The notes under the pieces are model-generated. The model did no database searches. It saw nothing but the letters and a program-made list of their open reading frames with translations, and had not been told where the DNA came from. Below are positions 50,975 to 59,095 of a stretch of 64,000 nt of DNA, piece by piece. Position numbers and translations under genes: made by a program. How positions within the stretch are numbered: position 1 is the first letter of the stretch; every line of letters begins with the position of its first letter. The stretch is from Granulicella tundricola MP5ACTX9 (GTDB lineage: Bacteria > Acidobacteriota > Terriglobia > Terriglobales > Acidobacteriaceae): the NCBI RefSeq assembly GCF_000178975.2, contig NC_015064.1, positions 868,001-932,000 on the forward strand, written 5' to 3'.

Positions 50975-52738
50975 GTGAAGAACTCCCCCATCCCCTGGCC
51001 CAGAATCCTCCAAGAAGCCCGCTCCCGCTTCAACATCAAGCATTTCCGCCCCGGCCAAAAGGAAGTCCTCGCCTCCGTCTTCGCAGGCCATAACACCCTG
51101 GCCCTCATGCCCACCGGCGCAGGCAAGTCCCTGACCTACCAACTCCCAGCCCTCTTCCTCCCCAAACCCGTCCTCGTCGTCAGCCCCCTCATCTCCCTCA
51201 TGCAGGACCAGCAGGATAAAGCCGAGCAAGCCCACGTCCACGTAGAAAAGCTCAACTCCGCCAACACCGCAAAACAAGCCGCCGCAGCCACAAAAGAGAT
51301 CGACGACCACGTCGCCCAGCTCATCTACGTCACCCCCGAGCGCCTCCAGGACCCCGCCTTCATCGCAGAACTCAAAGACGCCGGCGGCATCTCCCTCCTC
51401 GTCGTCGACGAAGCCCACACCATCCCGCAGTGGGGCCACGACTTCCGCCCCGCCTTCCTCTCCATCGGCAACGCCCGCAAAGCCCTGGGCGACCCGCCCG
51501 TCCTCGCCCTCACCGCCACCGCCACCGAGCAGGTCGCCCTCGAAATCCTCCAATCCCTCCACGCCGAGGACGCCACCCGCATCCACACCGGCATCGAGCG
51601 CGAGAACCTCTTCTTCTCCGTCCACCCCACCGTCTCGAACGAAGCCAAGCTAGCCCGCATCACCGATATGCTCACCCGCGAACAGGGAACCGGCATCATC
51701 TACACCGCCAGCGTCCGCGCCGCAGACGAGCTCTACCAGCACCTCACCGACCAGGGCATCTCCACCGCCCACTACCACGGCAAAATGAAGACCCGCGACC
51801 GCGAACTCATCCAGCAGGAGTTCATGCACGGCACCCACAAGGTCATGATCGCCACCAAAGCCTTCGGTCTTGGCATCGACAAGCCCGACATCCGCTTCGT
51901 CTACCACTACGAGTTCCCCGACTCGCTCGAAACCTACTACCAGGAGGCAGGCCGAGCCGGCCGCGACGGCCAACCCGCTCACGCCGTCCTCCTCTACCGC
52001 CTCGAAGACCGCAAGATCCAGAACTTCTTCCTCGCCGGCCGCTACCCCAAACCCCACGACCTCGAAGCCGTCTATCAGGCCATCGCACAAGGCAGCCACG
52101 AAGCAGAAGAGACCCCGGAACAAATCGCAGCCGAGGCCGAGGTCGGCAAACGCCGCACCCAGGTCATCCTCCACCTCCTCCTTGAAGCTGGTCTGATCCA
52201 AAAAGAGGGAACCACCTACACCCTCACCACCGCCGAGCCCCCCACCCCCGAAGCCCTCGAAGAACTCCTCAACACCTACATCGAACGCGCCGCCTCAGAC
52301 AAAGCCCGCCTTGAAGAGATGATGCACTACGCCGAGACCCCCAACTGCCGCGTCCAGATCATCCGCGCCTACTTCGGCGAGCCCGAAGGCAACCCCTGCC
52401 TCCGCTGCGACAACTGCGCCCACACCCACGAGATCCCCCACCACCACGCGTTAGAAATCCTCGGTTACCACAAACAAAGCAGGGAAGCCGCCGAGCCAGA
52501 GAAGGAACCCAGCCAGGACGTCACCCACGTCCAAACCCCCTACGGCGAGATCCAGACCACAGCCCCCGAAACCCTCCTCCAACCCACCCAAGCGTCACCC
52601 TTCCAGAAGGGCGACGAGGTCCATCACGCCACCTTCGGCACCGGCAAGATCCTCAAGATAGAAGGAGAAACCATCACAGTAGACTTCATCAAAGCCGGCA
52701 CCAAACGCCTCAAATCAGACTTCCTAACCGCCGCTTGA
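50975..52738 (+). CDS. RecQ family helicase with C-terminal UvrD/PcrA-type Tudor domain
   Basis: 587 residues from GTG 50975. Helicase core: LMPTGAGKSLTYQLP (Walker A), SPLISLMQDQ, VVDEAHTIPQWGHDFRP (DEAH), and EAGRAGRDGQP (motif VI). A winged-helix/zinc region follows with CRVQIIRAYFGEPEGNPCLR and CDNC. There is no HRDC domain. The last 45 residues (FQKGDEVHHATFGTGKIL and the rest) match the C-terminal Tudor-like fold of UvrD/PcrA, a known RNA-polymerase contact. That fusion is unusual and worth noting. Confidence 0.92.
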   Translation: MKNSPIPWPRILQEARSRFNIKHFRPGQKEVLASVFAGHNTLALMPTGAGKSLTYQLPALFLPKPVLVVSPLISLMQDQQDKAEQAHVHVEKLNSANTAKQAAAATKEIDDHVAQLIYVTPERLQDPAFIAELKDAGGISLLVVDEAHTIPQWGHDFRPAFLSIGNARKALGDPPVLALTATATEQVALEILQSLHAEDATRIHTGIERENLFFSVHPTVSNEAKLARITDMLTREQGTGIIYTASVRAADELYQHLTDQGISTAHYHGKMKTRDRELIQQEFMHGTHKVMIATKAFGLGIDKPDIRFVYHYEFPDSLETYYQEAGRAGRDGQPAHAVLLYRLEDRKIQNFFLAGRYPKPHDLEAVYQAIAQGSHEAEETPEQIAAEAEVGKRRTQVILHLLLEAGLIQKEGTTYTLTTAEPPTPEALEELLNTYIERAASDKARLEEMMHYAETPNCRVQIIRAYFGEPEGNPCLRCDNCAHTHEIPHHHALEILGYHKQSREAAEPEKEPSQDVTHVQTPYGEIQTTAPETLLQPTQASPFQKGDEVHHATFGTGKILKIEGETITVDFIKAGTKRLKSDFLTAA

Positions 52739-52753
52739 ATCGCCACAACCGGG

Positions 52754-52782
52754 TGCCCCACGTCTCGCGTCTGAGACGTGGG
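52754..52782. repeat. GTGCCCCA hairpin repeat / terminator
   Basis: Perfect 10-bp stem CCCACGTCTC / GAGACGTGGG with a 6-base loop, between convergent genes. Same outer sequence as the elements at 44912 and 55851. Confidence 0.65.
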
Positions 52783-52807
52783 TTTCCACAGCTCTACCCG
52801 GAGACCC

Positions 52808-53266
52808 TTACTCCCACTTAGCCGTCCGCTCCGTATTGTCCACAATCCCATGCGCCCGATCCACATGCAGGATCGCCCGATCCCTCAGCCCGCGGCTCTG
52901 CGGCACATCCTCCGCCTTGCTCAGGTCGTTATGCGCCGACCACAGCAGCTCGTTCGCCTTCCGGAACCGGTCATGCGGGCTCACATGCGCATCGATCGGG
53001 AACGGATCGTTCACGCCCTTCCCATCTTCGATCGCCGCCATCTTGATCTCGTTGATCGCCGCGTCGATCTCCCGGATCGCCGCATTGTCGTCATGCTTCA
53101 CCGGCTGCCACGCCCATCCGTCATTCAGATAATGCCTCGCCGCCCTTAGATCGCTCAACGCATGAAGATACGCCGGATGCGGTCCCGGAACCTGCTGCGC
53201 TCCTGCAAAAGGCACCATCGCCGCCATCATTCCCGCTGCTGCTATCCACTTCAGATTCATACGCAT
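52808..53266 (-). CDS. Exported small helical protein
   Basis: 152 residues from ATG 53266 with GGAG 7-10 bases upstream; longer frames add unlikely residues. Signal peptide (WIAAAGMMAAMVPFAGAQ). The mature part is helical: HPAYLHALSDLRAARHYLND, DDNAAIREIDAAINEIKMAA and RAILHVDRAHGIVDN. Such exported proteins of about 150 residues are common in Acidobacteria. Function unknown. Confidence 0.78.
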   Translation of the reverse strand: MRMNLKWIAAAGMMAAMVPFAGAQQVPGPHPAYLHALSDLRAARHYLNDGWAWQPVKHDDNAAIREIDAAINEIKMAAIEDGKGVNDPFPIDAHVSPHDRFRKANELLWSAHNDLSKAEDVPQSRGLRDRAILHVDRAHGIVDNTERTAKWE

Positions 53267-53412
53267 AGCTTCATCTCCTTTCGGGTTTCGCACCCGCACC
53301 TCCATATACCCAGCCGCCCCCAACAAGTTGCGTGGAAATCCCGCGAACTGCCCCATCCTGCAACTTCCGTACCCCGTCCGCCCCGCGCACCCATGCGATA
53401 CTAGCAACTGAC

Positions 53413-54117
53413 ATGTACAAGCGAGTTCTCCTCAAAATCTCCGGAGAAGCCCTGGCAGCGGGCTCCGGTTTCGGCATCGACGCGATCTTCATTCACAAAG
53501 TAGCCGAAGAGATCGCAGACGTTCACGCCCTCGGCTGCGAGATCGCCATCGTCGTCGGCGGCGGTAACTTCTTCCGCGGCGTAGCCCAGCAGGCCATTGA
53601 CATGGATCGCGTCGCAGCCGATCACATGGGCATGCTGTCAACAGTGATCAATTCAATAGCATTGCAGGACGCAATCGAAAAGCGAGGCCTCTTCTGCCGC
53701 GTCATGTCCGCAATCGAGATGCACCAGGTCGCCGAGCCCTACATCCGCCGCAAGGCCATGCGCCACCTCGAAAAGGGCCGCATCGTCATCTTCGCCGCCG
53801 GCACCGGCAACCCCTACTTCTCCACCGACACCGCCGCCAGCCTCCGCGCCATGGAGATCAAGGCAGACATCCTCCTCAAAGCCACCTCCGTCGACGGTAT
53901 CTACTCCGCCGACCCCAAGCGCGACCCCAAGGCCGTCCGTTACGAGACCATCTCCTACGACCAGATCCTCCGCGCCAACCTCAAGGTCATGGACACCACC
54001 GCCGTCTCCCTCTGCCGCGACAACAACATGCCCATGATGGTCTTCTCCATGCGCGAGCAGGGCAACATCACCCGCGTCGTAGCCGGCGAGCCCCTCGGAA
54101 CCCTCGTGACTCCCTAG
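53413..54117 (+). CDS. pyrH: UMP kinase
   Basis: 234 residues from ATG 53413. [62 protein letters not shown] and [13 protein letters not shown] are the family hallmarks. It phosphorylates UMP to UDP and is a hexamer. Usual neighbours rpsB, tsf and frr are absent. A repeat tract follows. Confidence 0.97.
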   Translation: MYKRVLLKISGEALAAGSGFGIDAIFIHKVAEEIADVHALGCEIAIVVGGGNFFRGVAQQAIDMDRVAADHMGMLSTVINSIALQDAIEKRGLFCRVMSAIEMHQVAEPYIRRKAMRHLEKGRIVIFAAGTGNPYFSTDTAASLRAMEIKADILLKATSVDGIYSADPKRDPKAVRYETISYDQILRANLKVMDTTAVSLCRDNNMPMMVFSMREQGNITRVVAGEPLGTLVTP

Positions 54118-54169
54118 CTTCCTCGAAACCTCAAGGGTCTTCACGGTAAAGGCTTCACCTCCAAATAAA

Positions 54170-54520
54170 GCGTCGTCATTCTGAGCGAAGCTCAGAACCT
54201 CTGTATTGGCTGTTGCTTTTGCCGTTGCTTTTGCCGTTGCTTTTGCCGTTGCTTTTGCCGTTGCTTTTGCCGTTGCCTTTGCTCTTGCAGTTGCTGTTGT
54301 TCGTTTTAAGCGTCGTCATTCTGAGCGAAGCTCAGAACCTCCGTATTGGTTGTTGCCTTTGCTCTTGCAGTTGCTGGTGTTCGTTTTAAGCTCGTCATTC
54401 TGAGCGAAGCTCAGAACCTCCGTATTGGCACTCGCCTTTGCCGTTGCTCGTTTTACGCTGTTGCCGTTGTTTGTTCCACGCCGTCATCCTGAGCGAAGCG
54501 AAGGACCCATGTATTGGCAG
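54170..54520. repeat. Composite tandem repeat: four CATTCTGAGCG elements with TTGC-rich spacers
   Basis: Copies begin near 54173, 54313, 54390 and 54481. Three read CGTCATTCTGAGCGAAGC followed by TCAGAACCTC; the fourth is the variant ATCCTGAGCGAAGCGAAGG. The stem TTCTGAGC-GAA-GCTCAGAA is perfect in three. Spacers are TTGC-based; the first holds GTTGCTTTTGCC about five times (54212-54275). Units are 77-140 bp long. No gene is supported. Confidence 0.85.
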
Positions 54521-54627
54521 TTGCATTACCGTTGCCTGCTTCTTCCCCCAAAAATCCACCCCGCCACAAACTTCTACCCTAAAAAAAGCGTCAGACTCTA
54601 GTAGTCCGGAACTTCAAGGAGAGCAAA

Positions 54628-55812
54628 ATCTCGCCCACCGCCATACTTGAGCCAAACCACGCCCAAGCCGAGTCTTTCCCGGACCCGAACCCTCCCGCTC
54701 TGCCCTCCCGCAAGCCCGCCCTCCCAGCCCTCACCGGCCTCCGAACCCTCCTCGCCATCAACATCATGTTCTTCCACTTCACCCCGCCCCACCCCGCTTT
54801 CCTGACCCCCCTGCTGGACAACGCCTACGTCTTCGTCGGCTTCTTCTTCCTCATCTCCGGCTTCGTCCTCGCGTACAACTACGCAGACCGCCCCACGCTC
54901 TCCAAGCGCTCCTTCTGGGTAGCCCGCCTCTCCCGCGTCTACCCCGTCTATCTCCTGGTCCTCGCCCTCTCCATCCCTTTCGTCGTCATCGCGGAGCGAC
55001 CCGCCCACACCTACTTCGACTGGATTCTCGGCATCGTCCTCACCCCCTTCGCCCTCCAGTCCTGGAGCCCCATCCTCGCCACCTACTGGAACACCGTAGC
55101 CTGGACCGTCCCGGCCGAGATCGCCCTCTACTTCCTCTTCCCCTACCTTCTCAAGCTCCTCAAGTCCGTGAATCACCGCATCGCCACCCCCGGCCGCCTC
55201 ATAGCCCTCATCGGCGTCATCTGGATCGTCGGCCTCATCCCCCACACCACCTACCTCCTCCTCAATCCCGACCACCTCACCGCGCCCGCCACCCGTTACA
55301 CCTATGCCTACTGGCTCCGCGCCCTCAAGTACAGCCCCCCGGCATACATCTGCACCTTCACCGCCGGCGTCCTGCTCGCCCGTCTCCACGGCATCCTCAC
55401 CCTCAAGCCCGCCCACCGAACTCTCCTCGCAGCCATCGCCCTCGGCGGCCTCGCCCTCTTCTTCGCCACCGCCGTCGACCAGATCCCCTACGTCCTCATC
55501 CACGGCTGCCTGCTGCTCCCCCTCTTCGCCATGCTGCTCCTCGGCCTTGCCGGTCCCGGCGTCATCACCTCCGCCTTCTCCTGGAAGCCCCTGGTCAAGA
55601 TCGGCGAGACCACCTTCTCGCTCTATCTCATCCACTTCAACGCCTTCCTGCTCATCCACTACTACCACCTGCCGGAGCGCCTCCACATCGCCCGCTTCGA
55701 CCCCTGGATCTCCTACATCGTGATCATCGCCGTAGCCTTCGGCATCCTGCGCTTCTACGAAGGCCCCGCCCGCAAGTTCGTCCTCAAAACCTTCACCCCC
55801 AACCCCGCCTAG
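54628..55812 (+). CDS. Acyltransferase 3 family membrane protein, start codon uncertain
   Basis: Family motif LPALTGLRTLLAINIMFFHF (about 54718-54777) begins upstream of the only ATG (54766), so that ATG is inside the first membrane segment. The frame opens after TAA 54580-54582 but has no ATG, GTG or TTG before 54766. ATC 54628 lies 6 bases after AAGGAG and would give 394 residues; CTG 54700 is another option. The rest is regular: FFLISGFVLAYNYA, YWNTVAWTVPAEIALYFLFP and GETTFSLYLIHF. A rare start, a sequence error, or a damaged gene are all possible. Confidence 0.75.
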   Translation: MSPTAILEPNHAQAESFPDPNPPALPSRKPALPALTGLRTLLAINIMFFHFTPPHPAFLTPLLDNAYVFVGFFFLISGFVLAYNYADRPTLSKRSFWVARLSRVYPVYLLVLALSIPFVVIAERPAHTYFDWILGIVLTPFALQSWSPILATYWNTVAWTVPAEIALYFLFPYLLKLLKSVNHRIATPGRLIALIGVIWIVGLIPHTTYLLLNPDHLTAPATRYTYAYWLRALKYSPPAYICTFTAGVLLARLHGILTLKPAHRTLLAAIALGGLALFFATAVDQIPYVLIHGCLLLPLFAMLLLGLAGPGVITSAFSWKPLVKIGETTFSLYLIHFNAFLLIHYYHLPERLHIARFDPWISYIVIIAVAFGILRFYEGPARKFVLKTFTPNPA

Positions 55813-55850
55813 CCAGACATCCCCCTCCCAAGCCACCTCAAAATCCTCCG

Positions 55851-56007
<157 letters not shown>

Positions 56008-56125
56008 TCAGCCCCGGGTCGTTGCCGTTGCAGCCCCCCGCCGTCTGCCGCGCTGCAAGCGCACACCCACTACCCATCAGCCATCCCCGCTCATTCAATG
56101 AAGAAGAGAACACCACCCAAAACAA

Positions 56126-56154
56126 AAAGGCCCTGCCGCAATGGCAGGGCCTTT
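56126..56154 (-). terminator. Terminator of the propeller lipoprotein gene
   Basis: Perfect 12-bp stem AAAGGCCCTGCC / GGCAGGGCCTTT with a 5-base loop; on the minus strand it is followed by TTGTTTTG. It lies 20 bases after the stop codon at 56174. Confidence 0.88.
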
Positions 56155-56173
56155 CTGTCGTACCAAACTACTC

Positions 56174-57466
56174 TTAGTTCGCGTTGACCACTTCCGTAGC
56201 ATGCGACCCATTCGCCACAGACACCGCGCAGGTCGGAAGCGTCTGCGCCGTATACGGTGTGCCCTGGACTGAGGTCAGCGAGCCCGTATGCGGATTCAAC
56301 TGCTCGGCCGAAACGGTTGGGTCCGTGTTGTTGGAGGTGTACAGATAAATACCCAGTGCAGGCTCGACCGTCACGCACGTCGGTCCGGTTGAAACCTGCG
56401 TCGTACCCGCCACACCGGAGAGTGCTCCGTTGCCCTGGTTGATCGCGTAGGCCGAAACCGTGCTGTCGCCAAAGTTAGCCACGTACAGGAACAGGCCGCG
56501 GGGATCGATCGTCAGACCCAGCGGGAACTGCCCGGTCGAAAACGGTGAGCTGGAGTTGGACTGCAGCGCGCCGTTGGTGATCACGTTGAAGGCGTAAAGC
56601 TGGTTCGTCGCCTGGTCGGTTACGTAGACGAAGTGGGCGGAAGGATCTTCCGCAATCGCACTCGGCGTCGTACCCACCTTGAAGCCGGTCAACGTCGTCG
56701 CATTCACGGTAGCCGTACCCGCAATCGGGATCAGCGTGCCGTTCTCCGTGCCGCTTGCAGGCCCGTTGCTGAACGCAAGGATATTGCCGACGTTGCTCGT
56801 GACACCATTGCTTGTCGTCGTATCCTGCTCCACCACGTAAACGAAGTTATGCAGCAGGCTCGCCGTCACGCCCACCGGGCTCATGCCCGTCGGGAAGTAG
56901 GGAAGCGGATTCGCTGCCGTCGTGCCCACCGTCGTATTCGTCACCGGAGCACCCAGCGCGCCGGTCGAGGCCGTGATCGGGAACACCGCAATGCCGCCAG
57001 GTCCCGGACGAGCCGACGTGTAGCCGTTCTGGTAGGTAAACGTCACGTACAGGTAGCTGCCGGTCCCGTCGATCGCCGCCGCGGTCGGGAAGCTCCCGAT
57101 CAGACCGTTGCCCTGCACCACGTTGGTCGTCGCCTGGGGGAACAGCTTACCGTCCGTACCCACTGCAAACGCCACCACCGTGGAGGTGTCATGGTTCAGA
57201 ACATAGATGTACTTGCCGTTGGGCGAGGCCACCAGCGTCACAGGGTTGCTGCCGCCCGAAGGAATCGGAGAGTCAGCCAACTGCTGCAGCGCGCCCGACT
57301 GGTAGTCGATCGAATAAGCGTTGATCACGCCGCTCGTCGTCCTCGTCGCCGATGTCGCGTACAGGTACGCAACCGTAAAGTCACGGCTGCATGCCGTCAT
57401 TCCCAGTCCCAACGCCATCGATACCATTAAGGCCTTCGCAACACGGCCCGTGCTATTCCACTTCAT
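56174..57466 (-). CDS. Beta-propeller (YVTN/lactonase-like) lipoprotein
   Basis: 430 residues. Lipobox GMTAC near residue 26. Repeated blades with YIYVLNHDTSTVVAF, YLYVTFTYQNG, FVYVTDQATNQLYAF and FLYVANFGDSTVSAY, the YVTN/7-bladed lactonase pattern. Probably faces the periplasm or cell surface. Enzyme activity is not implied. It is a paralogue of the next gene (57561-58808): both have GLGMTAC, the same blade order and the same GGAAGCGC before ATG. Confidence 0.88.
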   Translation of the reverse strand: MKWNSTGRVAKALMVSMALGLGMTACSRDFTVAYLYATSATRTTSGVINAYSIDYQSGALQQLADSPIPSGGSNPVTLVASPNGKYIYVLNHDTSTVVAFAVGTDGKLFPQATTNVVQGNGLIGSFPTAAAIDGTGSYLYVTFTYQNGYTSARPGPGGIAVFPITASTGALGAPVTNTTVGTTAANPLPYFPTGMSPVGVTASLLHNFVYVVEQDTTTSNGVTSNVGNILAFSNGPASGTENGTLIPIAGTATVNATTLTGFKVGTTPSAIAEDPSAHFVYVTDQATNQLYAFNVITNGALQSNSSSPFSTGQFPLGLTIDPRGLFLYVANFGDSTVSAYAINQGNGALSGVAGTTQVSTGPTCVTVEPALGIYLYTSNNTDPTVSAEQLNPHTGSLTSVQGTPYTAQTLPTCAVSVANGSHATEVVNAN

Positions 57467-57560
57467 GCGCTTCCCTTACTCCCGGGCCAGGGTACAGCCC
57501 GCAATCCATCCTGAGGTTCTAATCCAAAATTCAAGTGAGACAGCCGCCAGCAGCGGAACC

Positions 57561-58808
57561 TTACAGGCTTCCGCTGATGGCCAGGCACGTTGACTTCATC
57601 GTCGACGGGAACGTCGAGCCGCGCTGCAGAGGTGCAAGCACCCCGCGGTTCTGGTCGATGATCTTGCCCGTGATCGTGCCGTCCGTGTTGTTCGACGTAT
57701 ACAGATACTGGTTGCTCGGATCCTGTGCGAGACACACCGGCCCGGAGCCCGTCGAGTACGGGTTCGAGGAGTCCGAAAGCGTAGCGATCTGGCCCAGCGA
57801 GTTGATCGTGAACGCAGAGATCGAGCTTGCCGTCGGAGACTGCGTGCCGCCGGTCGAGCCCTGGTTGATCACGTACAGGAAGTGGCCGTTTGAGCTCACG
57901 ATCGAGTTCACCGGCTGCAGCGTGGTCGCTACGTTCGCCGTCTGGCTGCCGTTGATCTGCGCCAGCGAGCAGGCCGTACCGCCCGCCTGGAAGGAGTAAA
58001 TCTGGTTCTGACCGGAGTCCGTCAGATAGATGAACCCAGCCGAGCCGCTCGTGTTGATGGAACTCAACTGCACCGCGCTGCCATTGCCGATCGACTGCGA
58101 TCCCGTCGTCGCCAGCGTCAGCTGGCCCGTCGTCGAGCTCTGCACATACGCATAGACCGAGTTCGCATTCATCGTATACAGGCAGCCGCCCGATCCAACC
58201 TTCGTCATGATCGGGCTCGCCGAGACAGAGAAGTAGGCCGTCGGAGTGCCGTTCGCATTCTTGATCGCCGCGTTGGGCAGCAAGGCGAGACGGCCGGTAT
58301 CGGCAGCCACGGTAAACGCCGTGATCGAACCGTTACCCGTCGCGTCCGGAGCATACTTGTCCAGCACGTACAGGAAGTTGCCGGTCGAATCCAGGGTCGC
58401 CCACATCGGGTGAACACCTTGGCTGGTGAACGTCTGCTGGAACGTCAACGTACCGTCGCCGCCAACCGAATACTCGGAGATGTTGCCCGCCACGGACTGC
58501 GACGCATTGGCAGTAGCCGTCGGAGCAACCGTGTCGTTCGAACCCTGGTTGATCACATAGACGAAACGCCCGCCCGGCTTGACCAGAATCGTAACCGGAT
58601 TCGTGCCCCCGGACGAGAACGGAGACTGCGGAATGGCCGTCAGATTGCCCGTAAAGTCGTCGATCAGAAAGCCCGAAATCTGGTTGTAATAAGTCCCCAG
58701 AGCCCACAAATATCCGATGGTGCCGCCGCCACAAGCCGTCATGCCCAAACCGAGTGATGCTGACGCTACCAAAGCCGATACGATCCGGCCAATCTTGCTG
58801 AACTTCAT
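57561..58808 (-). CDS. Beta-propeller (YVTN/lactonase-like) lipoprotein, paralogue
   Basis: 415 residues. Lipobox GMTACGGG near residue 25. Blades include FVYVINQGSNDTV, FLYVLDKYAPDATG, FIYLTDSGQNQIYSF and YLYTSNNTDGTITGK. Same order and ends as the gene at 56174, so the pair arose by tandem duplication. AAGGAAGCGC precedes ATG 58808. Function unknown. Confidence 0.88.
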   Translation of the reverse strand: MKFSKIGRIVSALVASASLGLGMTACGGGTIGYLWALGTYYNQISGFLIDDFTGNLTAIPQSPFSSGGTNPVTILVKPGGRFVYVINQGSNDTVAPTATANASQSVAGNISEYSVGGDGTLTFQQTFTSQGVHPMWATLDSTGNFLYVLDKYAPDATGNGSITAFTVAADTGRLALLPNAAIKNANGTPTAYFSVSASPIMTKVGSGGCLYTMNANSVYAYVQSSTTGQLTLATTGSQSIGNGSAVQLSSINTSGSAGFIYLTDSGQNQIYSFQAGGTACSLAQINGSQTANVATTLQPVNSIVSSNGHFLYVINQGSTGGTQSPTASSISAFTINSLGQIATLSDSSNPYSTGSGPVCLAQDPSNQYLYTSNNTDGTITGKIIDQNRGVLAPLQRGSTFPSTMKSTCLAISGSL

Positions 58809-59029
58809 GCGCTTCCTTATGCCTCGCCTGTGAAACGGCTCGCGAGCAAACTAATGTTGGGGTCTGTTCCTCAGATTATTGTAGAAGCTGAATGGACTTT
58901 ATGCCACTTTCCATAGAGTCAATCCAGAGCATTCCACACACGGTCAACGGTGGCCTTTGGACGGAAACGCCCTTTCCTTCGTTAGCGAACCTCCCAAACT
59001 TCCACAAATAACCCCCTCACAAACAGAAA

Positions 59030-59052
59030 GGCCCAGGCAAAAAGCCCGGACC
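59030..59052 (-). terminator. Likely terminator of the M13 peptidase gene
   Basis: 9-bp stem GGCCCAGGC / GCCCGGACC (with two G-U type pairs) and an A5 loop, followed on the minus strand by TTTCTG. It lies 44 bases after the stop codon. Confidence 0.6.
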
Positions 59053-59062
59053 CTGCTCTAAC

Positions 59063-59090
59063 TGACCACTGATCCCTGACCACTGATCCC
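59063..59090. repeat. 14-bp tandem duplication
   Basis: TGACCACTGATCCC twice in direct order, immediately after the M13 peptidase gene. Probably slippage. Confidence 0.85.
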
Positions 59091-59095
59091 TGCCT

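Noticed and set aside
54206..54403. Peptide of AVAF repeats ending HSERSSEPPYW
   Set aside because: Translation of the TTGC microsatellite and the REP-like element; repeat-derived, not a gene.
54598..55836. 412-residue minus-strand frame opposite the acyltransferase
   Set aside because: It is very rich in Gly, Glu, Asp and Val, the reverse-frame composition of a hydrophobic GC-rich gene. The plus strand has clear acyltransferase motifs.
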